From assembly GCA_030280995.1 (NCBI GenBank), contig JASXTE010000010.1:27768823-27832822 (forward strand): a DNA stretch of 64,000 nucleotides. Reading direction: 5' to 3'. Numbering within the stretch: the first letter of the stretch is position 1; every line of letters starts with the position of its first letter. The notes beneath the pieces are model-generated. The model had not been told where the DNA came from, searched no databases, and saw nothing but the letters and a program-made list of their open reading frames with translations. Below are positions 53,299 to 64,000 of this stretch, piece by piece. The position numbers and the translations under genes were made by a program. Origin of the DNA: Hemileia vastatrix (lineage: Eukaryota; Basidiomycota; Pucciniomycetes; Pucciniales; Zaghouaniaceae).

Positions 53299-54800
53299 TG
53301 TCAGCCTGTATATCTCCAGGACTGAGTAAAAAGTGATTATAAGTTATGTTAAACACATGAACTATACATGGGAATAATAAATAAGAGTACACAAATAGTA
53401 TACATAAGTAAAATTATGATAATACACAAAAAAATGCCATTATAACACCTTATATACACGCATATATCCACCTTTTATAGGTCTTATGTACTTAATATTA
53501 AGTTGGAATATGTTAGGGTAATCTTAAGAACCTTAAGTATAAGGCTACATAGTTTTTAAGTACACTTAAAGCTGTTATATTCATTGTTTTATGCAAAAAA
53601 CAAGAAATGCGCTTTATTTCACTTAAAAGTTGACTATATGCGCTATAAAATTGAGAATATCAAAATTGCGCTTTGACAGATCAATTGGGCTCATTTAGAA
53701 CTATTGATTTGGCTATTTAAATGCATAAAAATAACACTTTTCAAATTTGGTGTTTTTTATGCCAGAAATGGCTTCTGTGTACTGGCCACATACTGCCTGC
53801 TTTTTTCCCGTGTGAATAGCTTCATTTTTAGCAAAGTTAGCTTTTTCACACTATAATTACCCCACATTCTACGCCCACAGTGGGGAAACACACTAAAATA
53901 GGCGACAGGCGCTTATTTAGTGTCCTAGCTTAATTAATAATGCATTGACCTTGTTTATATGCACTAATTTCATTAATAACCTCACTCTTGGCACTTTATT
54001 TCATCACCACGCTTAAATTCGCCTAATTTTAGTCAAGGATTTACCCGTGCAAGCGCCTGCCAAGAACTGCATGTAGTTACCCCACATCTCACGCTCTTTT
54101 TTAAGTTTTTGGGTGGTTTCTCAGTCAATTTTGGTTATTTTTGAATGGGAATTTCACGTAGTATAATGTCAGGATTAGCCCCATTATTTCTACAGTCAAT
54201 CCCCCTTATTATTAAGCTATTATTAACCCTAAAAATTCTCCTTTAGTCCTTAATATTATTGTTTTATATGCATATACTCTCTTTTTGTCTTTTTCTTTAA
54301 TTTTGATGGATTTCCCTTATTATTTCAGGATTTTGGCGGTTGTTACTCTTCTAATTATGTCATGGGTTACTGGGAATGTTGATGGGAATGTCTATTAGTT
54401 GTTTAGAGGCGTTATTAACTGTGTATTGGGTGGTACATCAAGGGAATCATTGGGGAACTCAGTGTGTATAAAAGGAGGAGGTTTTTGGGTTGTATTTCTT
54501 CATTCTTTATCATTACAATTTAACCAATATAACCAAACCAATTACAATACATATCAATTAGTACTTTTATAAGACTTTTGAATAGTATCTGAATTTATAT
54601 AATCTATTTTTCTACCAACTATAAAGATTGTAAGCCATATATAAGAATAGTGAGAATTATATTACTGAGACCTTTATATTTGATTATATTTTACAACTTA
54701 GTGGATTAAATCTACAGTATTCATATAGGACCATTAAAATCTTCTAGACAACAGACTATTCAAGCTAGTTCACGTCCTTGTACTTGACCTTAGCCTGACA
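53299..54800 (+). repeat. C 3' LTR (1502 bp)
   Basis: Ends TGTCAGCC/GCCTGACA. A TATA box GTATAAAAGGAGG is at about 54469-54481. The left part matches 62962-64000 closely, with a 19-bp indel. Confidence 0.93.
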
Positions 54801-54890
54801 CTTACCATTAACAAAAAACCAAAGTCACTGCAACTAGCAGAAACTTTGGTTCTCTAACATCCAGGAAGAACCTGGCTGCAAGAGAACACA
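54801..54890. repeat. Minisatellite, right part (seventh unit)
   Basis: Continues the unit broken at 46192: CTTACCATTAACAAAAAACC, then CCAAAGTCACTG-n-CAGAAACTTTGG and CCAGG-aagaa-CCTGG. The array ends here. Confidence 0.8.
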
Positions 54891-55435
54891 AAAAAGTATT
54901 AAAAAAATAAATTAAAAATTCAGCTCTAAAAATTATTAGCAGCACCAAAATATATTTCAATTTTCAGAACTTTCAGATTTAATAATGTAAGCTCTTGAAT
55001 ACTTAAATTATTAGAACAAATGTGATTCCTTCAGGTCTGTATGGGGTTTAAAGTGGGGTTCATTAGCTGTAGCCTCCCCACTATCAAAAAATAATTGTTG
55101 GAAGATGTCTTTTGGGGTTTTATATGGGGGTTTAATAGTTATAGTCCCCCCCACAAACAAAAATATTTTTTTGGAAGATGTCTTTTAGGGTTTATATTGG
55201 TTTTTTTTAATTTAAGGCTGATTTAATATGAAAAGAAGTTGAAATAGATGTTCAAATAAGAGCTCTTATTTCAGAAGGGGGGAGGCATAGAGCGATAAGG
55301 TGGGAAATAATTTTGAAGAGGTTTGGTACCAAACCTATCTGTTTCAGGAGTGTGTTACATCTCATGGCCCTATCCCTGCATTCTCTGAAACTTAGAAAAA
55401 TGGGACCTATTGCATAGCTCATGTCTCACCAAAAC
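54891..55435. other. Flank between minisatellite and A2
   Basis: AT-rich. A short imperfect repeat of GGAAGATGTCTTTTGGGGTTTATATGG type occurs at about 55098 and 55172. A small palindrome GGTTTGGTACCAAACC is at 55321-55336. No gene. Confidence 0.45.
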
Positions 55436-56243
55436 TTTCATGCGCCATGTGACACTCAAGGCAAAAGCAGCTCATTAAATCAATAAAACAGAGGTCTAAA
55501 TCCATACTCAAAGCGCAGAAAGCAATTCTACATAGCAACAGCAACTTCCCTTTGTGTACTCACTATTCAACCACACTAATCTAAACTTTAAATCTAAATT
55601 AGTCAATCTCTCAAAAGTGTGTTTAGTCTTTTCTTTGATAAGCGACGCACAGCACAATAGTCAATGCAATATTCCGCTAAAGGGTTTTTTAAGTATCTGT
55701 GGGTTATTAACAGGGGGAGTGAGCATAGACGGGATGGTTAGTGGAGGATTAAAGGGTTAACAGATGTTAGTGAGAAGGGTCCAGGTGTAACGGGTGTAAT
55801 TTTGGAGGTCTGTGGTGTGTGGAATGATGAAAGGGTATGAGGTCAATGCAAGGAGGAGTAAAATATATAAAAGGGGTTGGATTTTGGTTCAATATTTCTT
55901 TAGAATTAAATTATAAAACGTATCTATAGTTAATAGTGGTAGAACTTCACATTAAATCATTATTATTGTACACTTCCTTATTTCCTCAGTAATCATTTCT
56001 AAAAACTTAAATATTTGATTATTGAGTTTACAACCCTTTGTGAGATCTTAAGAATATTAGTATTACCTTAAATTATATTGAGATTCTTATTGAAAATACC
56101 TTGAAGCAGTAGCTCTTCCTTCAAGCCATCTTCAAATCACTTCCTCAAACATTCCCTCTGTGCTTCAAAGAAGTTTCCAAACTTCTCCCACCATCTCACT
56201 TCCAGGAACACCCTCGACCTTGTGCGTAGGTTGTCCAGTGACA
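55436..56243 (+). repeat. A2 5' LTR (about 808 bp)
   Basis: Aligned to A1 4920-5692. The first bases read TTTCATGCGCC where A1 has TGTCACGCGCC, so the TG end is mutated. A TATA box (ATATATAAAAGGGG) is at 55862-55875. Ends CCAGTGACA. Confidence 0.75.
55902..55915 (+). promoter_or_regulatory. Self-primer sequence in A2 LTR
   Basis: AGAATTAAATTATA lies about 30-40 bases after the TATA box, near the expected RNA start. It is the exact reverse complement of 56245-56258. Confidence 0.65.
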
Positions 56244-56244
56244 G

Positions 56245-56258
56245 TATAATTTAATTCT
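56245..56258 (+). promoter_or_regulatory. A2 primer binding site, self-priming type
   Basis: TATAATTTAATTCT one base after the LTR end. All 14 bases are conserved in A1, although the surrounding LTR sequence has diverged. Confidence 0.7.
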
Positions 56259-56323
56259 TTGTAGTTCTCATTCTTTGCACTACTACGTCCTTTTTTCAGG
56301 TGTTTTTAAATTCTTTAAAAAAA

Positions 56324-57463
56324 ATGGCACTTGTTCAACGCACTCCTCCTACGGGTGCTACTACTAGGGCTCGCGCCAGAGGCAGGCCAACAGCCACACG
56401 GCCTGTTTCCCGCACTCACTCCCTGGAACCTCTCGACCTTAGTGAACGGGGACACTCAGTCCAATCTTTAGAAGACATCCCACAGGATTTTGATTATTCT
56501 AGAGATGAAGAAGAAGGAGAGGATACAATGCACGAGGCACCATCTACCCCTGCTACACACCCTTCTGGTCAACCTTTGGAACCTCGACCATCTAATTCTC
56601 TGGAAGACTTCATGAGACTTTTCATGAAGACCCTTTCAAATCAAAAGTCTTTGGAGGGATCAAAATTCAAAACTCCTTCCATGGAATCTCCTGATAAATT
56701 TGATGGAGAACATCCAGACAGATTGCGCCCTTTCTTGCAAACATGCAAGCTCCTGTTCCATAACGACCCTCGAACCTTCAATAATGATTGATCGAAGGCT
56801 GTTTACACTTTGTCATTCCTAGCCGGGAAAGCAGCAAGATGGTTCAAACCTTATCTTCTCATGCTCTCTTTGACAGAAATCCATTTACTCATTAATAACT
56901 GGGAAAAGGTCAAAGACCAACTTTTTACGTTGTTTGGTGACCCTAATGAAACTGACAACGCGGAAATTGAACTTGACTTCCTCCACATGAGTGATAATGG
57001 TAAAGCCTCTGAATATATCTCAAACTTCAGAGCACTTCAAACTTGAGTAGGTTGGAATGATGCTGCCCTCAAGTATCATTTCAAAAAGGGACTTCCTTTG
57101 AGGATTCTGGATCAATTAAATCTTCATGGTCAGAAGATGACTATTTTAACGGATTTAATGGATCAAACCCTCAAACTTTACGGCGTTTACCAAGGACGAC
57201 TGCAACATTGTCGATAGGCCAACAAATCTCAAGGCCTAAATTTTAAGTCGGGACCATCTTCTCACCCACAGCCAACTCAATCCTCCTCGACTCAATCCAA
57301 ACCCAATAAGGGAAAGGACAAACCGCAACCCAAAAGCTTGACCCCAGGCAATATCAGTAAGGTACTGGATCCAAAAGGGGAACTTAAAGAAGCTGAGAGG
57401 AAGAGACAAGCAGATAATGGGTCATGTATGTATTGTGGGGGTAAGCACAATCTAGAAGATTGT
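56324..57463 (+). pseudogene. A2 gag with zinc knuckle (broken)
   Basis: Starts MALVQRTPPTG. The gag core (SPDKFDGEHPDRLRPFLQT) is cut by a TGA at 56788-56790 where A1 has an Arg codon, resumes 56810-57046 (another CGA to TGA), and the knuckle CMYCGGKHNLEDC is at 57425-57463. Confidence 0.88.
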
Positions 57464-58233
57464 GTAAAGTTGAAGGAAAGAGAAGGTACTATTTCAAGGT
57501 CAAAAAACTGGTAGATAGTTTACTTGTGCGCAAAGCAAACTATCTTATCTCTCCCAGTGCACAGAACCTCCATGTCTTAAGGACCAGAGTTGCCTTAAAC
57601 CACTTGAGATTCATTCTTTTTAAGGAGGATACCCCCTTCTGTTGTCTTATAGACTCTGGAGCTTCAATTTCTTTTTTCAGTTTATCTTATTCCAAGAATT
57701 TAAAGGTGAAATTCACAGATATCAATCAAACTCCAAGTTATTTGGTCAAATCAGAGGAGCGCAAATATTGGGTAAGTATGAAAGTTTTATGGGTTTTCAA
57801 CTTTCTGAACTTTCCCCCCTTTGAGTGGGAAATATCAGTCTTGGATGCCCCAGGAATGGACAATACCATTCTTGGCCATGACTTTTTAATGTATTGGAAT
57901 CCTGAAATTAATTGGACACGGGGATCGATCACCCCACGCACTAAGTATATTTGTGATTCTTTAATGCAGGTAAATAGGGAGTTAAACAACCCGCCTGACA
58001 ATGTCCTTCTAGAGGTGAAATCTCTGCCAGATGACTTGCAAGAATCTGATTTATCTCTAAATGAGAAATTGGCTAACCCTTCTAGCTTGATCACTTCACT
58101 CAAAGAGGATTTAAATTGTCTCAAAGTACTTGAATTATGCTCTCTCAATTCTGGTCTTCCCTCGACAGATTCTCTCCAAGATGATGAGGATGACCAAATC
58201 AACTCTACAGGAAATCTATCAAAATTTCCTTGA
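57460..58233 (+). pseudogene. A2 aspartic protease and linker
   Basis: A 257-codon frame: CLIDSGASISFF (DSG), TILGHDFL. It ends NLSKFP-TGA, with the RT frame in +1 register already open from about 58130. The same end as A1. Confidence 0.88.
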
Positions 58234-59830
58234 TTTTTTCTCAATCCACAAGGCCAATAAGTTACCACCTCATCGACCCTACGGCCATAAAATAGAGTTA
58301 ATAGGTCCAGTACCTCTTGCAGGTCCTGTCTATTCTTTGTCAAAGGACGAATCTCAAGTTCTTCAAGACTACATTGCAGAGAATGAAGCTAAAGGTTTCA
58401 TCAGAGCCAGTAAATCTCCAACCGGCTCCCCTGTTCTTTTTGTAAAGAAAAAGGATGGAAGCCTTAGGTTGTGTGTTGACTATAGAAAGCTCAACACAGT
58501 CACTAAGAATAATGCATATACCGTTCCTCCTATGTCATTGCTTCTTACCTTTTTCAATGGTGCTAATTTCTTTTCTAAAATTGATCTTAGTGGCGCTTAT
58601 AATCTTATTTGCATTGCAGAAGGTCATGAACCCCTGACTGCAATGCGCACTAGATTTGGAAGTTTTGAATATTTAGTTATGCCTTTTGGATTGTGTAACG
58701 CACCATCTAATTTTCAAGCCTTTCTTAATGACATCTTTCATGATGTTGTCAAACAATTTTTTGTCCTCTATTTAGACGATATTTTTATTTTCTCAAAGAT
58801 ATTAGATGAACATATTCATCATGTTTGACAGGTTCTAAATCGCCTTCAAGATCACAGTCTCTATGCCAAGCAAAATAAATGCACTTCCATCTCAAATATA
58901 TTGATTTTTTGGGTTTTATGTTGTCCACTGATGGTTTAGTTATGGACAACAAAAAGGTCCAAAAAGTCCTGGAATTTCCTGAGCCCAAAACCGTTGAATC
59001 CCTTCAAGGATTTTTGGCTTTTGCAAATTTCTATAGAAGATTTATTAAAGATTATTCTAAAACTATTTCCAATCTTACTTCTCTTCTTAGAAAAGATACT
59101 CCTTTTGTTTTTACTTCTACAGCATGAAAGGAATTCAAAGAATTGAAGACTGCGTTCACCACAGCTCCAATTTTTTGATTCTTTGATCCTTCTTCTTCGA
59201 CAATAGTCAAGACAGACGCTAGCAATTATGTTATTTCAGGGGTCATTTCTCAATTAAATCCTGAAACAAAATTGTTTCATCCCGTTGCTTTTGAGTCACA
59301 CAAACTCATTGCGGCAGAATTAAATTATGAAATTCATGACAAAGAGCTTTTAGCTATTATTTATTGTCTTAAAAAATGGCGCTCTTTTCTTCTCAGCCTA
59401 GATAGTCCTTTTCAAATCCTAACTGACCATAATGCTTTGAAATAATTTATTTCTTCCAAAGTGTTAACCAGGCGTCAGGCCAGGTGGGCTTAATTTTTGT
59501 CTGAATTTCTTTTTTCTATTTCCTATCGCCCAGGTAAGAACTGCATTGTCCCAGATATCCTGTTACGTAGGGACGACATTTACCCACAGCAGGGGGACGC
59601 ATTTGCTGACAAGAACCCAGCGAATGTTAAATAAATTTTCAACGAATCAATGCTAACGACTCATCAACTTAATTTGATGACAATTCAATGTTTTCAAAAT
59701 CCACTATCCAAGATCCTCAAAGCTCAGTCGAAGGACAATTATTGTTTACGGTTAAAAGATAAAATACTCTCAAAGAAAGGGGCCAAAAGATTTAGTATTG
59801 AATCAGGTATATAAGTTTTTGAAAGTAGAG
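58130..59830 (+). pseudogene. A2 reverse transcriptase and RNase H (broken)
   Basis: 58130-58828 includes FFSKIDLSGAYNLI, MPFGLCNAPS and VLYLDDIFIFS. A TGA then replaces the Arg of HHVRQVL. 58879-59127 is the thumb ([17 protein letters not shown]). RNase H runs to about 59580 with several stops (ALK-TAA at about 59443). Confidence 0.9.
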
Positions 59831-60134
59831 TAGTCATACCCGACAATAATGAAATAAAATTATGGATTTTCAATAGTTGACATGATTCTCCATTAGCTGG
59901 TCATTTTCCAGTAGATAAAACCTACCAGTTAATAGCAAGGGATTTCTTCTGGCCAGGAATGACCAGAGAAATCAATGCCTATATAAGATCTTGTTACAGA
60001 TGTAATAAGAATAAGGCTCCTGGTCACTGGAAGAATGGGTTGCTTCAACCACTTCCTATTCCCTCTAAACCATGGGAATCTTTATCAATGGATTTTATTT
60101 CTCAACTTCCTCTTTCTAATAATTTTGATGCTAT
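59831..60134 (+). pseudogene. A2 integrase, 5' part
   Basis: Zinc domain (GHFPVDKTYQLIARDFFWPGM, SCYRCNKNKAP) and the first part of the core through MDFISQLPLSNNFDA, then interrupted by X at 60135. Confidence 0.9.
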
Positions 60135-62004
60135 CACCACGCGATATGGGGGGCAGACTTTCTAGCAAGTCCGCAACTTGAAGTCAGATGGAAATCAGAT
60201 GGAACTCAGACTGAAGTAATACTGAAATTTCACTTGAAGTATCACACAAATAATAATGGATCTATATTAAAAACATAGTGAAAGTGTGAGGATAACTGAA
60301 TGGAAGCCAGAAAAAATCGTTCCATGAGTCTACTCAATGCAAAGTATTTTTTGAAGGAACTTATTTAAATAATACTTTATTAAATTAAGTTGATCAATAA
60401 AAATTGATTGACAATATTGCAATTCTTAAATACAATAATTTTATTAAAAAATTTCAGATTACATATAAAAAAAATTAGTGACTTTTTCTATTACTTACAA
60501 CTGTTTTTACAGAATTGAAAACTATGTTTCAGCTAATATTTTATGGAAGTGAACTCTGTTCTTTGCCCGAAGAACAGAGTTCATCCTCCTATTTTCACAC
60601 TCTGTTTGCACCAATCTCCATCCCTTTCAATTCTATCAACACATGCTTGTCTTCCTTCCCCATGCCTTTTGCTATCCTCCCAGCCCCATTTTATGCCATC
60701 CTCTTTTGATCCCCATTTCCTCCCTCTCAACCTCTCCCAGACCCTTTTCTTCATTTAAAATGCCTCGGAACCCTTAATCTTCCCTTCCAACTCTTTCCCA
60801 ACCTTTTCGCTACCCCATATACCCTACCTCACCCCTCTCTCCAGCCTTTCCAACCCTTCTAGCCCCATTCCTCCCCTTTACCTCCCCTCCACAATCCTTG
60901 AACCCCAATTTCCTCCCTTTCAACCCAGTCCCTATTTCTTTATATAAAAATAAAGTGTTATGGAGAAATGGGGAGGTAAGAAAACTGGAAGGAGAGGAGA
61001 GGAGGGGGAGAGGAAAATGTGGATAGGGGTTGAAAATAATGACGAAGGGAGTGAAAAGGTTGGGGAGAAGGATGAGGTGAGGATAAAGAAATATTTCAAA
61101 GGGAAAAGAGTGGGTATTCTTGAGAGGGAGTAAAAAAAGACGATAAAAGAAGATAGTAATACAAAATAAATATACAAAAAATATAAAATATATAAAATAT
61201 GTTACAAAGATTGGGCACAGAAATTCCTTGAATCCTAAAAATCCACAACTCCTATACTGTTATTCTCTTCATTTACTTAAATCTAATAAAAATCTACATT
61301 TTAATATTTTGAAAATTTTGAAGAAGAGGGGAAATAAATTTTAATAAATATTAGTATAAATTTTTTATTTATTTAATAGTGAAATATAGTATTTCAATTG
61401 AATTTGAAAATTATATATCTAAGTAAAGTCTTTGTAACATCATTTTTAAGATTTTTGCACCTTCTTTAGATATTTTAATGATTTATAATATTCAATATTA
61501 TCTATTCATAAAATAAGTATATAATTTTTTCAATTCTTGAAAATAATACAATAAATAATATAAATGCACAAAATAACCTTTCATGAACAAATTGACATAT
61601 TTCAAATTGTAGTTTCTCCATGTATTTCTGGCCAAAGAAACTTATATAATAATGTCAGATGGTATCTTGCCGGATCTATACATTGGTGTTCTTTTTTTTA
61701 AAAATTGCAAAGAAACTGCTTAAATAGTTTAAAATATGTATTTTTCAGATTAATGTGAGTGTGATCTGCACTGTATTAAAATTTCTATAAAAAAATCTCA
61801 TTCTTCATATCTCAAGATTTGTTCAAAGTATTATTTCCTATGCTTCATTAAATGTTCAAGTTATATTTATATTGAGTTCACCAGAACGTCAATATTTTTT
61901 CTTGGTGGTTTCATCACTAATTAAATGTTGGCTCAAAAAGATATGAATTAGGGTTCAAGGTTGCGGACTTGCTAGCAAGTCCGCCCCCCCCATATTGCGT
62001 GGTG
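60135..62004. mobile_element. X: 1870-bp non-autonomous DNA transposon (CAC...GTG ends)
   Basis: Begins CACCACGCGATATGGGG and ends CCCATATTGCGTGGTG. Terminal inverted repeats of about 43-45 bp (60135-60177 and 61960-62004) contain the palindrome GGACTTGCTAGCAAGTCC at the right end. The target TAT is duplicated (60132-60134 and 62005-62007); comparison with A1 shows the empty site. No transposase frame. CAC/GTG ends and a 3-bp duplication fit the CACTA/EnSpm superfamily best; a PIF/Harbinger relative is possible. The interior has a pyrimidine-rich half (60590-60930) and a purine-rich half (60958-61140). Confidence 0.85.
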
Positions 62005-62500
62005 TATATTAGTAATAGTAGATAGATTTTCAAAAATGTCTATTTTCATAAAAACCACTACTACTGCTACAGCAGAAGATTTGTCAAAATTGTTTCTAGA
62101 ATATGTATTTTCCAAATATGGCTTACCTAATGATATTATTTCAGATAGAGGCTCATTGTTTGTATCCACATTCTGGACACAATTGTGTAGACAACTCAAT
62201 ATCATGATGAATCTCTCCCCAGCCTATCATCCTGAAACCGGTGGGCAAACGGAAAGGGTCAACCAAATCCTCAAACAATACCTTCAAATAAATGTCAGTT
62301 ACCAACAAGACAATTGGACCACATGGTTACCATTGGCCGAATTTGCTTATAATAACTTGACTCATTCTTCAACAAGAAAATCTCCTTTTGAAACTGTTTA
62401 TGGAAGGCATCCTCGATTCAACTCAATCCATGTAGGAACTAGTCATCCTTTGGAACATTATCTTTGAACCATATCAGGACTCCAAGAAGAACTTAAATCA
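62005..62500 (+). pseudogene. A2 integrase, 3' part
   Basis: Resumes after X with the second TAT. 62036-62467 encodes MSIFIKTTTTATAEDLSKL, ISDRGSLF (Asp), GGQTERVNQ (Glu) and TVYGRHP, collinear with A1. Confidence 0.92.
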
Positions 62501-62961
62501 AACTTGGAATTAGAAAATTGAAGGTACAAGTAACAGGCCGACAAACATTGACAATCTGCTCCTCCCTTTAAACCAGGCGACAAAGTATGGCTCGACGCAC
62601 AAAACATTCAAACAACTCGACCATCAAAGAAACTGGCCAAAAGGCACTTGGGACCATTTGAAATCAACTCCGAAGTCTCTAAAACTGCATTTTGACTCAA
62701 GCTACCTCCTAAATGGCAGGCTATTCACCCTGTTTTCCACGTATCTCTCCTGGAACTGGCTCGAGAAACATACCTGGGCAGGAACCAACCTCCTCCAGAA
62801 CCGGTTGAAGTAGAAGACCATCTAGAGTGTGAAGTAAGCCGTATCATTGATTCAAGAATGCCCAAGGGGAAACTTCAATACCTTGTGGAATGGGAAGGCT
62901 TCCTTGATGATTCAGACAAAACATCCTGGGAACCAGGCATCAATGTTTCTAACACCCCTGA
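62501..62961 (+). pseudogene. A2 Pol C-terminus and chromodomain, cut by a C LTR
   Basis: Reads LPPKWQAIHPVFHVSLLELA and the chromodomain (EVSRIIDSRMPKGKLQYL, VEWEGFLDDS, SWEPGINVSN), then stops at 62961, where the LTR begins. Confidence 0.85.
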
Positions 62962-64000
62962 TGTCAGCCTGTATATCTCCAGGACTGAGTAAAAAGTAAT
63001 TATAAGTTATGTTAAACACATGAACTATACATGGGAATAATAAATAAGAGTACACAAATAGTATACATAAGTAAAATTATGATAATACACAAAAAATGCC
63101 ATTATAACACCTTATATACACGCATATATCCACCTTTTATAGGTCTTATGTACTTAATATTAAGTTGGAATATGTTAGGGTAATCTTAAGAACCTTAATT
63201 ATAAGGCTACATAATTTTTAAGTACACTTAAAGCTGTTATATTCATTGTTTTATGCAAAAAACAAGAAATGCGCTTTATTTCACTTAAAAGTTGACTATA
63301 TGCGCTATAAAATTGAGAATATCAAAATTGCGCTTTGACAGATCAATTGGGCTCATTTAGAACTATTGATTTGGCTATTTAAATGCATAAAAATAACACT
63401 TTTCAAATTTGGTGTTTTTTATGCCAGAAATGGCTTCTGTGTACTGGCCACATACTGCCTGCTTTTTTCCCATGTGAATAGCTTCATTTTTAGCAAAGTT
63501 AGCCTTTTCACACTATAATTACCCCACATTCTACGCCCACTGTGGGGAAACACACTAAAATAGGCGACAGGCGCTTCTTTAGTGTCCTAGCTTAATTAAT
63601 AATGCACTAATTTCATTAATAACCTCACTCTTGGCACTTTATTTCATCACCACGCTTAAATTCGCCTAATTTTAGTCAAGGATTTACCCGTGCAAGCGCC
63701 TGCCAAGAACTGCATGTAGTTACCCCACATCTCACGCTCTTTTTTTAAGTTTTTGGGTGGTTTCTCAGTCAATTTTGGTTATTTTTGAATGGGAATTTCA
63801 CGTAGTATAATGTCAGGATTAGCCCCATTATTTCTACAGTCAATCCCCCTTATTATTAAGCTATTATTAACCTTAAAAAAGTCTCCTTTAGTCTTTAATA
63901 TTATTGTTTTATACGCATATACTCTCTTTTTGTCTTTTTCTTTAATTTTGATGGATTTCCCTTATTATTACAGGATTTTGGAGGTTGTTACTCTTCTAAT
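62962..64000 (+). repeat. Second family C LTR (runs off the window)
   Basis: TGTCAGCCTGTATATCTCC at 62962, then about 98% identical by eye to 53299 onward, lacking 19 bp between two TGCA copies. 1039 of about 1500 bp visible, so solo LTR or full element cannot be decided. The target duplication is probably CCTGA or part of it (62957-62961). Confidence 0.9.

Larger units (their letters stand above)
46193..54800 (+). mobile_element. Family C Ty3/gypsy element with open gag-pol and fold-back 5' end
   Basis: The 5-bp target duplication CTTAC (46188-46192 and 54801-54805) gives exact limits; removing the element rejoins one minisatellite unit. The 3' LTR is 1502 bp (TGTCAGCC...GCCTGACA). The 5' end is not an LTR copy: 46193-46446 is the inverted LTR 3' end and 46443-46658 is the direct LTR 3' end. 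PBS, a 1959-codon frame and a polypurine tract lie between. Since U3 and the TATA box are missing at the left, this copy should not be transcribed from its own promoter. Confidence 0.92.
55436..62961 (+). mobile_element. Family A chromovirus copy A2 (pseudogene, with two insertions)
   Basis: LTR 55436-56243, then gag, PR, RT, RNase H, IN and chromodomain collinear with A1. Interrupted by X (60135-62004) within integrase and cut in the chromodomain at 62961 by a family C LTR. Numerous stops, several of them CGA to TGA (for example at 56788 and 57045). Confidence 0.92.

Noticed and set aside
1..64000. tRNA or rRNA genes
   Set aside because: No cloverleaf with A and B boxes or rRNA-like GC-rich conserved stretch was recognised on either strand; a tRNA scan would be needed for certainty.

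Overview
The window reads as repeat-dense heterochromatin of a filamentous fungus, most likely a basidiomycete. It is AT-rich, the genes that can be assembled have short GT-AG introns of 53-84 nt, and the Ty3-type polyproteins (chromodomain chromovirus Pol; the RT clade reading FIDDGGIKG at the active site) are of kinds I associate with Agaricomycetes. The clade assignment is inference. I found no convincing single-copy host gene, tRNA, rRNA or CRISPR array. Almost everything is transposable element, much of it nested.

Layout. 1-5692: family A Ty3 chromovirus copy A1 (minus strand, degenerate; 5' LTR at 4920-5692). 5693-7997: AT-rich DNA with three related promoter-like modules (E1 inverted, E2 and E3 direct). 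7998-19967: complete but decayed family B Ty3 element B1 (minus, two 1.34 kb LTRs) carrying two spliced genes on the opposite strand between pol and its 3' LTR. 19968-23524: AT-rich flank, then LTR plus start of gag of element D, a distant relative of C. 23525-40330: family B element B3 (minus, truncated), whose LTR is split by a young family B element B2 (plus, 23993-36626, LTRs almost identical). 40331-45489: decayed PIF/Harbinger-like locus (transposase minus, Myb-like/coiled-coil partner plus), a mariner-like MITE and unassigned AT-rich DNA. 45490-54890: minisatellite with two hairpins per unit, split by family C Ty3 element C (46193-54800) with an open 1959-codon gag-pol frame. 55436 to window end: family A copy A2 (plus, pseudogene), interrupted by a CAC...GTG DNA transposon X (60135-62004) and by a second family C LTR (62962-64000).

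How the parts work. Families A, B and C have gag, protease, RT, RNase H and integrase in standard Ty3 order but appear to use different expression devices: A a self-primed PBS and a possible +1 shift at CCU UGA; B a tRNA-type PBS and a canonical -1 slippery site U UUU UUG; C one long frame with a second frame overlapping its start. Family B is the most unusual. All three copies carry antisense, intron-containing genes for small proteins with a C-x2-C-x6-C...C-x2-C-x6-C zinc-cluster-like motif. All three copies also carry many copies of a short dyad NSTC-N6-GASN followed by WTAAACT. Its two arms co-vary, and it occurs both in the pol frame and in the 3' non-coding region. These two features together are my best candidate for an undescribed system.
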